Shown here one piece after another: positions 12,675 to 23,600 of a DNA stretch of 64,000 nt; position 1 is the first letter of the stretch; every line of letters begins with the position of its first letter. Both the position numbers and the translations under genes were made by a program. The notes beneath the pieces are model-generated. The model did not search any database, was not told the origin of the DNA, and saw only the letters and a list, made by a program, of their open reading frames with translations. The DNA is taken from the NCBI GenBank assembly GCA_027922465.2, contig BQMF02000180.1, forward strand, positions 436,501 to 500,500, given 5' to 3'. The DNA comes from Turritopsis dohrnii (Eukaryota > Cnidaria > Hydrozoa > Anthoathecata > Oceaniidae).

Positions 12675-12965
12675 TCAGTATAAAAAGTCTATTGTGATTC
12701 CTGCATTGGTTTCAGGCGTTACTTCTATTATGGCTGTCTTCATTTTCTTTTGAACCACCTTAATTTTGAACCACCTTTCATCGGAAGTTTCTGTTATTAC
12801 CGGTGCCTTTCTCTTTTCCTGTGGATTCCTCATGACTTCACTGTCACTCTCATCTGAAGATTCTTGGATAAACACGTTATTTGCCTCATCTGAATCCGAT
12901 TCTGATTCATTGCTGCCTTCTTTTCCATCATATTTATATCGTTTATATCGTTGTTCTATCTCCAT
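12675..12965 (-). CDS. Possible acidic, Ser-rich coding segment, unknown function
   Basis: A 96-codon frame with ATG at 12965. Residues about 15-50 are rich in Ser, Glu and Asp (E-S-E-S-D-S-D-E-A, E-S-S-D-E-S-D-S-E), and the C-terminal part is basic then mixed (K-I-K-V-V-Q-K-K-M-K). This composition is typical of disordered nuclear proteins and unlike random frames in this AT-rich sequence. It would be transcribed divergently from the THAP gene. I do not recognise a domain and cannot show a partner exon. It could be a first exon, a degenerate gene or chance. Confidence 0.3.
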   Translation of the reverse strand: MEIEQRYKRYKYDGKEGSNESESDSDEANNVFIQESSDESDSEVMRNPQEKRKAPVITETSDERWFKIKVVQKKMKTAIIEVTPETNAGITIDFLY

Positions 12966-13326
12966 TTTTGGAAAAAATGAGCCTCAATTGTTTTCAAGCT
13001 TTTCAGAGTTATTTTGTTCTTTCTTCCGTGAGCTTTCTCCGAAAAAAAAGCATTAAATACCCTTCAAATGGGCAGTCTTATCTTGTTTTATCTCCTTATT
13101 CGTTATCACCCGGTAAAATTATTATGTGCTATCTCCAAAAGCCATGCAAATACGGGATATTCTATGTAAAGGTTGATACCAGGTTGTTGATTTGGCCTAA
13201 AACCATTATTTATTAGACTATCTTGTAAATAGTAGAGATCGTTTGTATTTATTGTAATTTTAAAATGGCGACTGTAGAAGAACACAAGATGCTGATAAAG
13301 TCCTAAAAGTGCATCAAACTTTAAAG

Positions 13327-13370
13327 ATGAATATCTTGTACGTCGTCGTCCACGTTGCCGTCGTACTTTC
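13327..13370 (+). other. Signal-peptide-like mini-exon, copy 1
   Basis: ATG followed by 13 hydrophobic codons (M-N-I-L-Y-V-V-V-H-V-A-V-V-L) and then a consensus GTAAGT donor. A near-identical 44-bp block with the same ATG and donor lies at 39209-39252; flanking sequences differ outside about 55 bp. It reads like an exon encoding a secretory signal, but no downstream exon was identified. Confidence 0.35.
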
Positions 13371-13379
13371 GTAAGTTCC

Positions 13380-13525
13380 CTACTATAAAGCACGCGGGAT
13401 TTTGCGAGAATTCAAAATTTCGAACTTGGACTTTGCTACCTCCTTCTCAGGCTTTTCTGAGTGCAAATTAAAGATGGCGACAAGAAGCATTAAATAGAGT
13501 TTTGTTTATCCAAGACATCATCATC
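13380..13525 (+). promoter_or_regulatory. Probable promoter / 5' UTR of the THAP gene
   Basis: The stretch directly upstream of the THAP start codon is richer in GC than its surroundings and contains AAGATGGCGAC (13473-13483), matching the YY1 core AANATGGCG often found just downstream of animal start sites; AAAATGGCGAC at about 13262 is a second match. No TATA box is evident. Transcription start not determined. Confidence 0.35.
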
Positions 13526-16500
13526 ATGCCTGGTGCAAATTGTTCCATTTACAAGTGCAATACAAGTCGGAGGCACGTTGGAGTGAGCATTTTTAAGTTG
13601 CCTAAGGATAATAATGAAATAAACCATGAATGGAGAGAAGAGCTAATTAACGTTGTTAAGCGAGGAAGAGTTTTGGATGATAATTTGAAGCGACTAATCG
13701 AACAAGATAGAATATTTATATGTGAGAAACATTTTAGTGAAGACCAAATATTTTACTGTAAGTGTTTTTTATAACCTTATCATTAGAAACCATAGGAGGC
13801 ATTTTGCCCTATTCTTGACTTTATGATTGTGTTAAATTTAAAAAAGGAAACAGAACATTTATATTATCTGAATGTCATTGCAAAGTTTTCCAACGTTTGA
13901 CCCATGTTAAGTTTCCCCAAGAATACTTCCATGAGATTGACTTATACCCAAGAACTATGACTTTCCTACAATATAACAAACTTAAGCTTTAGTGATATCG
14001 ATGTCCCATTGCTATATATACTTTTTTTAATCAATTACATTATATATGTAATTGCTGTTTTCATGAATTAATTTTTCGTAGGCATTCAGGTTCAATTGAG
14101 CGGTTCCGCTCCCCTCGTCTGCTACGAACTAGTGTGATCGCAAGGGGTCGGTAGCTTAGTGGTTAGAGCAATCGCCCGGCAAGCGAGAGGTCGTGGGTTC
14201 GAGTCCCACTCGATCCGATAACTTTGCGCTGCAATTGGAAAGGTACATTATGTGCGGTTATCATTAATTGATGTATATATCGATATAGCACATTGGTTTC
14301 AGTTAACTGACTGAAGATGGACTATGTCCGAAACCGGGGCTCTGTTGGGCGAATGCCTCTCCCCAATGTACTACACCTTCCTAGTTGCATCAAAGTTAAC
14401 GAGTTGGTTGGAACTTGAATCACCTCTGAGCATCTATCCAATGAGATTCCACTGATTCGTAGGCATTCAGGTTCAATTGAGCGGTTCCGCTCCCCTCGTC
14501 TGCTACGAACTAGTGTGATCGCAAGGGGTCGGTAGCTTAGTGGTTAGAGCAATCGCCCGGCAAGCGAGAGGTCGTGGGTTCGAGTCCCACTCGATCCGAT
14601 AACTTTGCGCTGCAATTGGAAAGGTACATTATGTGCGGTTATCATTAATTGATGTATATATCGATATAGCACATTGGTTTCAGTTAACTGACTGAAGATG
14701 GACTATGTCCGAAACCGGGGCTCTGTTGGGCGAATGCCTCTCCCCAATGTACTACACCTTCCTAGTTGCATCAAAGTTAACGAGTTGGTTGGAACTTGAA
14801 TCACCTCTGAGCATCTATCCAATGAGATTCCACTGATTCGTAGGCATTCAGGTTCAATTGAGCGGTTCCGCTCCCCTCGTCTGCTACGAACTAGTGTGAT
14901 CGCAAGGGGTCGGTAGCTTAGTGGTTAGAGCAATCGCCCGGCAAGCGAGAGGTCGTGGGTTCGAGTCCCACTCGATCCGATAACTTTGCGCTGCAATTGG
15001 AAAGGTACATTATGTGCGGTTATCATTAATTGATGTATATATCGATATAGCACATTGGTTTCAGTTAACTGACTGAAGATGGACTATGTCCGAAACCGGG
15101 GCTCTGTTGGGCGAATGCCTCTCCCCAATGTACTACACCTTCCTAGTTGCATCAAAGTTAACGAGTTGGTTGGAACTTGAATCACCTCTGAGCATCTATC
15201 CAATGAGATTCCACTGATTCGTAGGCATTCAGGTTCAATTGAGCGGTTCCGCTCCCCTCGTCTGCTACGAACTAGTGTGATCGCAAGGGGTCGGTAGCTT
15301 AGTGGTTAGAGCAATCGCCCGGCAAGCGAGAGGTCGTGGGTTCGAGTCCCACTCGATCCGATAACTTTGCGCTGCAATTGGAAAGGTACATTATGTGCGG
15401 TTATCATTAATTGATGTATATATCGATATAGCACATTGGTTTCAGTTAATTTTTTGTATTCCTGTTTAAAGCTTTGTTGTCGAAAGTTTTAATCTCAATC
15501 ATATATCATTTTGGCCATTTAGTTTTGATGCTTAGCAAAGAGGTTGATGAAAAATAATATGCACCGAAAGCAGAGAATCAAAGCTCAAAATCCGAAATGT
15601 GACATATATAATTATTAATTGGGTTTGAGTTAAGCTGGCTGTGTTCATTTATTCACTGTATATATGTATGAAAATGCATACCGAATTAAATTATTGTTTC
15701 TGAAATGTGAAGGACTAAAGGTAAAATAATCAGAAAAAAAACATTCTTCAGTACATATGATACATTTTCTTTCGATCGATTAGTCCATGTGCTTGAGGGT
15801 TGAAATACTGTAGTCACAAGAAAAAAGATTCATTGGAAAATTCATCGGAAGTGCTTTTCAACTTTTTAAAAACCTTTTGCGTTTTTTTCTTGTTTTACAT
15901 ATTTGCTATGTGAGCATTTTTCATGTTACCTTTTTTGTTTTGTTTGGTTTGTTCTTTATTATAGTTGAATAAATCTTTTTAATTGTGACAGAAAGAAGAC
16001 AGATGAAAAGAAGTGAAAATTTAATACTAAAAATAAACACTAAGACATACTGCATAATATATGTTTGGGGTTCTGAGGAATTACGATTCAAACAAAAATC
16101 GAATTATAACAGTGACATAGTCATTACTTTAACAGTAACATAGTCATTACTCAGAAGATTTATCAAAGGTTTTCCAAGACCCACATCTTCATTTCTTCTC
16201 CATCAACAACATACTCATGGCTCGCCAACAACTTGGATTTCGACTACATGAGATTGTTATCAGTTTTCTTTTTAACCTTTTTTTTACAAACTGTTTTTCT
16301 TTCAAGTTGTCTTCACTAAAACTAGCAAATTCTTTTATGGATTTTCATTCAGAGTCGCCATGTGCTTGCACTTATATATTTTTTATTAGCTTAAACAATG
16401 CACACGATGCATGTGAACTGGAGGACATTGCATTATAACAATTCAGGCTGAAAAAGGGCTCAAAAAATAAAAATAGCCACCTCAGGTCAGATTTTACTGG

Positions 16501-19025
16501 TTCTTATAAAAAAAGCATGTACAAACCTTCACAATAGACAGGTAAATTTTTCATTGACTATATACAGCACACTATTTAATGACATACATGTCATAACATG
16601 CTTGTTCTTATTTTCACATTCATAGATTCATTAAGTAGTTTTGTGGAAACCACTGTTTGTTTTCTCTTAGAAGATCAGGAAAAAATTAATTAAGATTTAG
16701 AAATGAACTCGCATATGTTTTTGTTTACCATTTGTATTGTATTGTATTGTATTGTATTGTATTGTATGAATATCGATGTAATGATTTCCTATTGGTTAAT
16801 GACATACAGTATTGCAGTTGATATTTGTTGTCATGGCTATTCATACCAATTTGACAATTGAGATGCTTTGAGTTTCATTTTCTTTGTTTCCAACATCAAT
16901 TCTTTTTGGCTTTTTTGATAAAAACTTATCAAGATTTCTTGACTAAAAAGTAATCTTCCATTTTCAACCTTTTTTCTGTGGATGCTTCCACAAGTTTGAG
17001 CCATATTGTTCATGATATCATACGTGACGTTTATACCTCCATGATGGTATTGACTCAAATAATTATCTTTTTGCAATCACTGTCATAAACATTGTCTAGA
17101 AACAAATTTGTAAATCTGTGTAAACCCTTATTGATTGATTTATTTATTGATGAACAATTAGTTATAAAGGATATTCATATATTACATGTTTCAGTGCTTC
17201 GAATGTTTTGTTTTTCAAAAATAAATCAATTTTGTTCTGTTTAGATCCCGACAGAAAAATGTTGAAAGAGGGAATGATCCCATGTCTAAACCTTCCTCCT
17301 GATATATATCCCGACTCATCAAATTTAGAAAATATGCGCACAAAAACAAAACTGGTGGAACAAAGAGAGGCTGCCTGTGTTTTGTTTCAGTTAACCAAAC
17401 AACCGGATCTTACCCATAATTCCTTTGAGGAACTGACCAATCAACTACGCACGATGCTTCTGCCATCTCATTGGACCTACCAGATTGAAGAGAAATGTGT
17501 TGCAATACGTAAAAAGGACGAGGAAGTTGTTATGAACAAATATGAAGTTTTCGTTGATCACACACTAAGCTATACCGTACGCGTTTATGGATGGTTGATA
17601 TTAGATGAAAAGCACGATATTTATACTAAACACGACAGGTCGTTGAAAAATATCAATGTGCCTGTCCTGTTGAACGAAATTGACGACAAATTTGCCGTCT
17701 GCAACGGCTTAGATGGAAGCTGGCACTCGGCTGATGTCGCCCGTCACGTGATTCCGAAAGAATTCACATCCGAACATTGTTTTGGTGAAGATGTTGCTAA
17801 GCTGTACCAAGTAGAATACATGCGATCGAAGTCATGTAAAATGCTCATCAAAAGTGGCATCAAATGTAAAGACTGTAAACACCTACAATCCAAATTGTCT
17901 GGGGAAGTGAGTCGTAAAAATAGAAATCTTGCCATCCCAGCTAAACTGAATGCCCCACTTTCCAATACATCCCCTGAACGCTTAAAGCTTACCATAAAAG
18001 AACTTCGCACCCAATGTAAACAGTTAGAAGACCAGGTGCAAAAATTAAGCGCCGAACTACAAAAAGTGACGACTCCTATATTATATATGGTTCAACCTGA
18101 AGTTGGATTTTGTACTGGAAAAATCTACGAAGGCGTCGATCGTAAAGATATTCCGAAATTTATGAAGTTGTTCTGGGATGAACAGCAGCAGTATTTGAGG
18201 GCGTCTGGACCAACTTGTGTGCGTTACCACCCTATGGTTGTACGCTTCTGTTTACACCTCATAAAAATGTATCCGAGTCTTTATGAGGAAATTCGATACG
18301 ATACTAAGAAGGGGACAGGTATTTTCGTTTTTCCGTCGCCGAAAAGTTTACGTTCTTATGACGCCGAAAAGATTGACGATACAAGTGATTGGAATGAAAT
18401 TAATGAAGCGCCGTTACCGAAAAAAGCACGTGGACACAAAGATTTTGAAGAACCTCCTTTGAAAAAGTTCAAGATGGTGAAATCGAATGATAAAAAGATG
18501 AAAGATTTTTCGAAATCGACAAGCGAAAGACCGAAGAATAAAACTTCGCAACAAACTAATAACCATACCAGTGCTGAAAATTCACTCCCTGTGGAGGTAG
18601 GAACAAATTTTTGTAAAAACAACGAAGAACTAGAAAAACAGAAGAGAGATCTCAAAGCAGGAGAGCAAACTGAATGTGTAAAAGGAGGAGAGCAAGCTGA
18701 AAGTATAAAAGGAGGAGGGCAAACTGACAATATGGAAGAAGTAGAGCAAGCTGAATGTATGAAAGGAGGAGAGCAAACTGACAATATGGAAGAAGTAGAG
18801 CAAATCGAAAATATGAAAGAAGGAGAGCAAGCTGAAAGTATCAAAGGAGGAGAGCAAACTGAATGTATAAAAGGAGGAGGGCAAACTGACAATATGGAAG
18901 AAGTAGAGCAAGCTGAATGTATGAAAGGAGGAGAGCAAACTGAAAGTATGGGAGGAGGAGAGCAAATCGAAATTATGAAAGAAGGAGAGCAAGCTGAAAG
19001 TATCAAAGGAGGAGAGCAAGCTTAA
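13526..19025 (+). CDS. THAP-domain protein related to P-element/THAP9 transposase
   Basis: Two exons: 13526-13757 and 17245-19025, joined in phase 1 (670 residues). Residues 1-77 are a THAP zinc finger: C-S-I-Y-K-C near the start, a Trp at W-R-E-E-L, and C-E-K-H-F at its end, the C2CH pattern. Exon 2 continues with the usual post-THAP segment (L-K-E-G-M-I-P-C-L-N-L-P), a central region, a coiled coil (around S-P-E-R-L-K-L to S-A-E-L-Q-K), then F-W-D-E-Q and R-Y-H-P-M-V-V-R-F-C-L and F-P-S-P-K-S-L-R-S-Y, all hallmarks of the N-terminal half of P-element-type transposases. The catalytic RNase H-like part is absent; instead there is a Lys-rich linker and 13 copies of a 9-residue acidic repeat. 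It is likely a DNA-binding, domesticated or decayed derivative. The start is the Met beginning M-P-G-A-N-C, eight codons inside a longer frame, chosen because THAP domains start there. Confidence 0.8.
14145..14216 (+). tRNA. tRNA-Ala(GGC)-like head, copy 1
   Basis: 72 nt fold as a cloverleaf: acceptor arms GGGTCGG and TCGATCC (with a G3-U70 wobble, the alanine identity pair), D arm GCTT/GAGC, anticodon loop CCGGCAA (anticodon GGC), T arm GTGGG/CCCAC. A box TAGCTTAGTGG and B box GGTTCGAGTCC are consensus. Position 33 is C rather than U and GGC is not a usual eukaryotic Ala anticodon, so it is more likely a SINE head than a working tRNA. Confidence 0.6.
14290..14369 (+). ncRNA. Hammerhead-ribozyme-like structure, copy 1
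   Basis: Core boxes CTGAAGA (14311-14317) and GAAA (14330-14333) flank a hairpin GGAC-TAT-GTCC. Directly 5' of CTGAAGA is a self-complementary stem I, TCAG-TTAA-CTGA, preceded by GTT, a permitted NUH cleavage triplet. GG before it pairs with CC after GAAA, and ACATT (14290-14294) pairs with AATGT (14365-14369), with a GGGG/CCCC hairpin between. One extra T sits between the CTGAAGA box and stem II, so activity is uncertain. Confidence 0.5.
14526..14597 (+). tRNA. tRNA-Ala(GGC)-like head, copy 2
   Basis: Same sequence as copy 1, one 381-bp unit downstream; intact A and B boxes. Confidence 0.6.
14671..14750 (+). ncRNA. Hammerhead-ribozyme-like structure, copy 2
   Basis: Identical to copy 1 in core boxes and stems, 381 bp downstream. 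Confidence 0.5.
14907..14978 (+). tRNA. tRNA-Ala(GGC)-like head, copy 3
   Basis: Same sequence as copy 1, two units downstream; intact A and B boxes. Confidence 0.6.
15052..15131 (+). ncRNA. Hammerhead-ribozyme-like structure, copy 3
   Basis: Identical to copy 1 in core boxes and stems, 762 bp downstream. The fourth unit stops inside stem I and lacks the core. Confidence 0.5.
15288..15359 (+). tRNA. tRNA-Ala(GGC)-like head, copy 4
   Basis: Same sequence as copy 1 in the truncated last unit. The unit ends 86 bp later, before the hammerhead core, and is followed by six Ts that could stop Pol III. Confidence 0.6.
16731..16767. repeat. (ATTGT)n microsatellite
   Basis: About seven perfect ATTGT repeats in the THAP gene intron. 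Apart from this and the tandem array, the rest of the intron (15455-17244) shows no recognisable feature. Confidence 0.85.
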
Positions 19026-19095
19026 AGTATAAAAGAAGGAGAGCAAACTGAAAATTTGAAAGGAGGAGTGGAAGTTGAAAGTATGAAAGGAGGAA
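18663..19095 (+). repeat. 27-bp coding minisatellite in the THAP gene
   Basis: Tandem 27-bp units encode a 9-residue repeat, consensus E-Q-(A/T)-E-(C/S)-(M/I)-K-G-G, with D-N-M-E-E-V variants recurring in a higher-order order. The reading frame stays open past the TAA at 19023: three more units follow and a second in-frame stop (TGA) comes at the end of the array, so the TAA looks like a point change of a GAA codon. Confidence 0.85.
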
Positions 19096-20645
19096 ACTGT
19101 TGAAAGGTAAAGAAAACCTCTTTCAAAAACACTTTCCAAAGGCCCAGAATCGCTGCACAATAGTGTTACTGAAGAAAAATAGATATTATTGGAACGTTAT
19201 AGATACTTTATGTATCCATGGATACTTTATGTATCCATGGTTCTGAGGTGTGACCTTAACCAAGTTTGACAGACATAAACATGGAGACTTTGTTGACTTC
19301 GATATTTTGTACTCAGAACCATAAGAAGAATATTCAAGCAACTGTTGATGGAATAAGAATGATGACATGCTGTAATAAAATATTTTGATTTGCCATTTTG
19401 AATTTATGGTCTCGTCAGGCCATCGAGAACAATTCGGATTATGATCAAATGAGAATTTGGTTTCCTGAACCAAACCTCAGAAAAAAAAGCAAAACCAGAA
19501 AACTGAGGAACACCTTCGCAGTGAAACATGATAAGTCAGAATAAAACCATCCACTATGGAAGGTCTTTTCACAAGAGAGGTCTATACAATAAGCGACTCC
19601 CTCTAACTCACAAACATGGGCGAAGAATTAAGGAGAACCATTAACATTCGATGATGGAGATTGCCTTTTCAAACTTTACTCCCGACTGCATTCTTTTCCA
19701 TGACATGTTGACATGGATCCTAAGTTCATCACAAAGAGAGCAAATCAATGGAGTTTCATGATCTGTATTCATAATGGAGTTTCATGATCTGTATTCATAA
19801 TTCCCTCCATTCATATTTCCTGTATTTCGTGATTCTGGAGGACTATTTTAATTTCCAAAGAGTTTTGAGATCTTAGTCAGTATTCGTAACCCTTATATCA
19901 AAACATATCTATTCTGACTAAACACTGCATATCCAGCCTAACATCTTTACCAGTAAGACTATTTATGACTTCCCCGCCCATCCAGAGGCGTAAACGGACC
20001 TCTATCACGTCATAACTCTGACCTTGTTTGAGGAGGAGCTCCGTTTCAAAACCGCACGCATGAAGCTCCCAAGTAAAAATTCTTCTGATAAGTCAATATT
20101 TCTTTGTTCTTCAGCGAATTTCGTGGGAGTACACTTTCTACTAACAAGTGAAAAACATTTGTGCGCTTAGCCTAAGCCGCTAAGTGGACACTGGTTTTAA
20201 GGATAGTTATTTTTCTTGCCAATACGTTAAATGACTTCATCGCCTTCAAGCAAATTGAGAAAGTGAAAAATTATCACAAATCCACTTTGCTTCCGATTCA
20301 GGACGTAGTTGACGTTATCAGCCTATCCACATAATGAACCTTTAGATAGCAAATCCACGAAAATCTTTTGTATAACATCGATAACGAGTCGCGTCATTCT
20401 GACTAGTTGAAGTTAAAGCCTAATCAACTTTTACTTTAGTCAGTTTCAAATTTTTAATTTCTCCAAGTTCCCAACCAAGTACAAGATTCCAATTCCGTTC
20501 GCAGTCTTTTGCCAGTATCTTTTGAAAATTATATTTTATACGGTATATTTTTTCATAAATTATTTCTTTATTTAAATATGCTTATTTTAATAGGACGAAT
20601 AGCCATTGTGAAATATGGAAGTGCCTGAAAGACAATTAATAAATA
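19096..20645. other. Intergenic, no gene seen
   Basis: Holds only short local duplications (about 19199-19240 and 19746-19800). No frame, element end or RNA gene that I can recognise. Confidence 0.45.
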
Positions 20646-23600
20646 ACTAGAAGCCATTAGGCTTGAACAATTTCCGCATCAGCCCTTGAGAAAATTGCTT
20701 TAGGCTAATTTTCAAGATATCTGAATGACTTGTACACTGACTAATAATTTGATACAGTCTGGAATTCATCAAATTACTCCCTTCTTTAATTTATTTAACT
20801 TAACAGCTTTGCAATTCACTATGATGTTTCGGAGCCAGAAAAACAGTTCACCAATACCTTGTGCATGATGTTTATTCATGAAAATTGAAGATTTTAAAAA
20901 AATTTGGTCCAAATTTGGCCCAAATTGTCCAATTCTAGAAAATGACTGTCAAATTTGAAATCAGCACCTTTCAAATGTAATCCATGCAAAATTTCATGAA
21001 ATTTGAAGGACTTTCGAAATTTGGTCCAAATTTGGCCCAAATTGTCCAATTTTAGTCAAATCCGACAAAATGACTGTCAAATTTGAAATCAGCACCTTTC
21101 AATTGTAATCCATGCAAAATTTCATGAAATTTGAAGAACTTTCGAAATTTGGTCCAAATTTGGCCCAAATTGTCCAATTTCAGTCAATTCTGACAAAATG
21201 ACTGTCAAATTTGAAATCAGCACCTTTCAATTGTAATCCATGCAAAATTTCATGAAATTTGAAGAACTTTCGAAATTTGGTCCAAATTTGGCCCAAATTG
21301 TCCAATTTTAGTCAAATCTGACAAAATGACTGTCAAATTTGAAATCAGCACCTTTCAATTGTAATCCACGCAAAATTTCATGAAATTCGAAGAACTTTCG
21401 AAATTTGTTCCAAATTTGGCCCAAATTGTCCAATTTTAGTCAAATCTGACAAAATGACTGTCAAATTTGAAATCAGCACCTTTCAATTGTAATCCATGCA
21501 AAATTTCATGAAATTTGAAGAACTTTCGATATTTGGTCCAAATTTGGCCCAAATTGTCCAATTTCAGTCAATTCTGACAAAATGACTGTCAAATTTGAAA
21601 TCAGCACCTTTCAATTGTAATCCATGCAAAATTTCATGAAATTTGAAGAACTTTCGAAATTTGGTCCAAATTTGGCCCAAATTGTCTAATTTTAGTCAAA
21701 TCTGACAAAATGACTGTCAAATTTGAAATCAGCACCTTTCAATTGTAATCCACGCAAAATTTCATGAAATTCGAAGAACTTTCGAAATTTGGTCCAAATT
21801 TGGCCCAAATTGTCTAATTTTAGTCAAATCTGACAAAATGACTGTCAAATTTGAAATCAGCACCTTTCAATTGTAATCCACGCAAAATTTCATGAAATTC
21901 GAAGAACTTTCGAAATTTGGTCCAAATTTGGCCCAAATTGTCCAATTTTAGTCAAATCTGACAAAATGACTGTCAAATTTGAAATCAGCACCTTTCAATT
22001 GTAATCCATGCAAAATTTCATGAAATTTGAAGAACTTTCGATATTTGGTCCAAATTTGGCCCAAATTGTCCAATTTTAGTCAATTCTGACAAAATGACTG
22101 TCAAATTTGAAATCAGCACCTTTCAATTGTAATCCATGCAAAATTTCATGAAATTTGAAGAACTTTCGAAATTTGGTCCAAATTTGGCCCAAATTGTCCA
22201 ATTTTAGTCAAATCTGACAAAATGACTGTCAAATTTGAAATCAGCACCTTTCAATTGTAATCCATGCAAAATTTCATGAAATTTGAAGAACTTTCGAAAT
22301 TTGGTCCAAATTTGGCCCAAATTGTCTAATTTTAGTCAAATCTGACAAAATGACTGTCAAATTTGAAATCAGCACCTTTCAATTGTAATCCATGCAAAAT
22401 TTCATGAAATTTGAAGAACTTTCGAAATTTGGTCCAAATTTGGCCCAAATTGTCCAATTTTAGTCAAATCTGACAAAATGACTGTCAAATTTGAAATCAG
22501 CACCTTTCAATTGTAATCCATGCAAAATTTCATGAAATTTGAAGAACTTTCGAAATTTGGTCCAAATTTGGCCCAAATTGTCTAATTTTAGTCAAATCTG
22601 ACAAAATGACTGTCAAATTTGAAATCAGCACCTTTCAATTGTAATCCATGCAAAATTTCATGAAATTTGAAGAACTTTCGAAATTTGGTCCAAATTTGGC
22701 CCAAATTGTCTAATTTTAGTCAAATCTGACAAAATGACTGTCAAATTTGAAATCAGCACCTTTCAATTGTAATCCATGCAAAATTTCATGAAATTTGAAG
22801 AACTTTCGAAATTTGGTCCAAATTTGGCCCAAATTGTCTAATTTTAGTCAAATCTGACAAAATGACTGTCAAATTTGAAATCAGCACCTTTCAATTGTAC
22901 TCCATGCAAAATTTCATGAAATTTGAAGAACTTTCGAAATTTGGTCCAAATTTGGCCCAAATTGTCCAATTTTAGTCAAATCTGACAAAATGACTGTCAA
23001 ATTTGAAATCAGCACCTTTCAATTGTAATCCATGCAAAATTTCATGAAATTTGAAGAACTTTCGAAAGTTGATCCAAATTTGGCCCAAATTGTCTAATTT
23101 TAGTCAAATCTGACAAAATGACTGTCAAATTTGAAATCAGCACCTTTCAATTGTAATCCATGCAAAATTTCATGAAATTTGAAGAACTTTCGAAATTTGG
23201 TCCAAATTTGGCCCAAATTGTCTAATTTTAGTCAAATCTGACAAAATGACTGTCAAATTTGAAATCAGCACCTTTCAATTGTAATCCATGCAAAATTTCA
23301 TGAAATTTGAAGAACTTTCGAAATTTGGTCCAAATTTGGCCCAAATTGTCCAATTTTAGTCAAATCTGACAAAATGACTGTCAAATTTGAAATCAGCACC
23401 TTTCAATTGTAATCCATGCAAAATTTCATGAAATTTGAAGAACTTTCGATATTTGGTCCAAATTTGGCCCAAATTGTCCAATTTCAGTCAATTCTGACAA
23501 AATGACTGTCAAATTTGAAATCAGCACCTTTCAATTGTAATCCATGCAAAATTTCATGAAATTTGAAGAACTTTCGAAATTTGGTCCAAATTTGGCCCAA

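Larger units (their letters stand above)
14077..15445 (+). mobile_element. Tandem tRNA-headed, hammerhead-containing repeat (SINE/retrozyme-like)
   Basis: A 381-bp unit is repeated almost exactly three times (starts 14077, 14458, 14839) plus a 226-bp fourth partial copy. Each full unit has a tRNA-like segment with good A and B boxes and, about 75-150 bp downstream, a hammerhead-like fold. The array is bounded by TTAATTTTT on both sides (14068-14076 and 15446-15454), a probable target duplication. No TTTT occurs anywhere in the array, and the first T-run (six Ts) lies right after it, so Pol III could transcribe all copies as one RNA. Known comparison: animal retrozymes and Schistosoma Sm-alpha elements combine tandem copies, hammerheads and/or Pol III promoters. 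It lies in the THAP gene intron, same strand. Confidence 0.8.

Noticed and set aside
12464..12697. Plus-strand frame with an Arg cluster
   Set aside because: No convincing acceptor or partner exon and no known domain; the Arg run comes from a CGACGA simple repeat.
13106..13393. 95-codon minus-strand frame
   Set aside because: Antisense of the duplicated mini-exon and of AT-rich sequence; no domain, though its plus-strand counterpart is reported.
14145..15359. Cluster of four functional tRNA genes
   Set aside because: All four are part of one 381-bp repeat with a long shared body, have a non-standard anticodon loop, and lack individual terminators; a tRNA-derived repeat explains them better.
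18356..19160. Two long minus-strand frames (216 and 176 codons)
   Set aside because: They are antisense readings of the 27-bp coding repeat, whose period of 27 keeps all frames open; peptides are low-complexity Ser/Phe/Leu.
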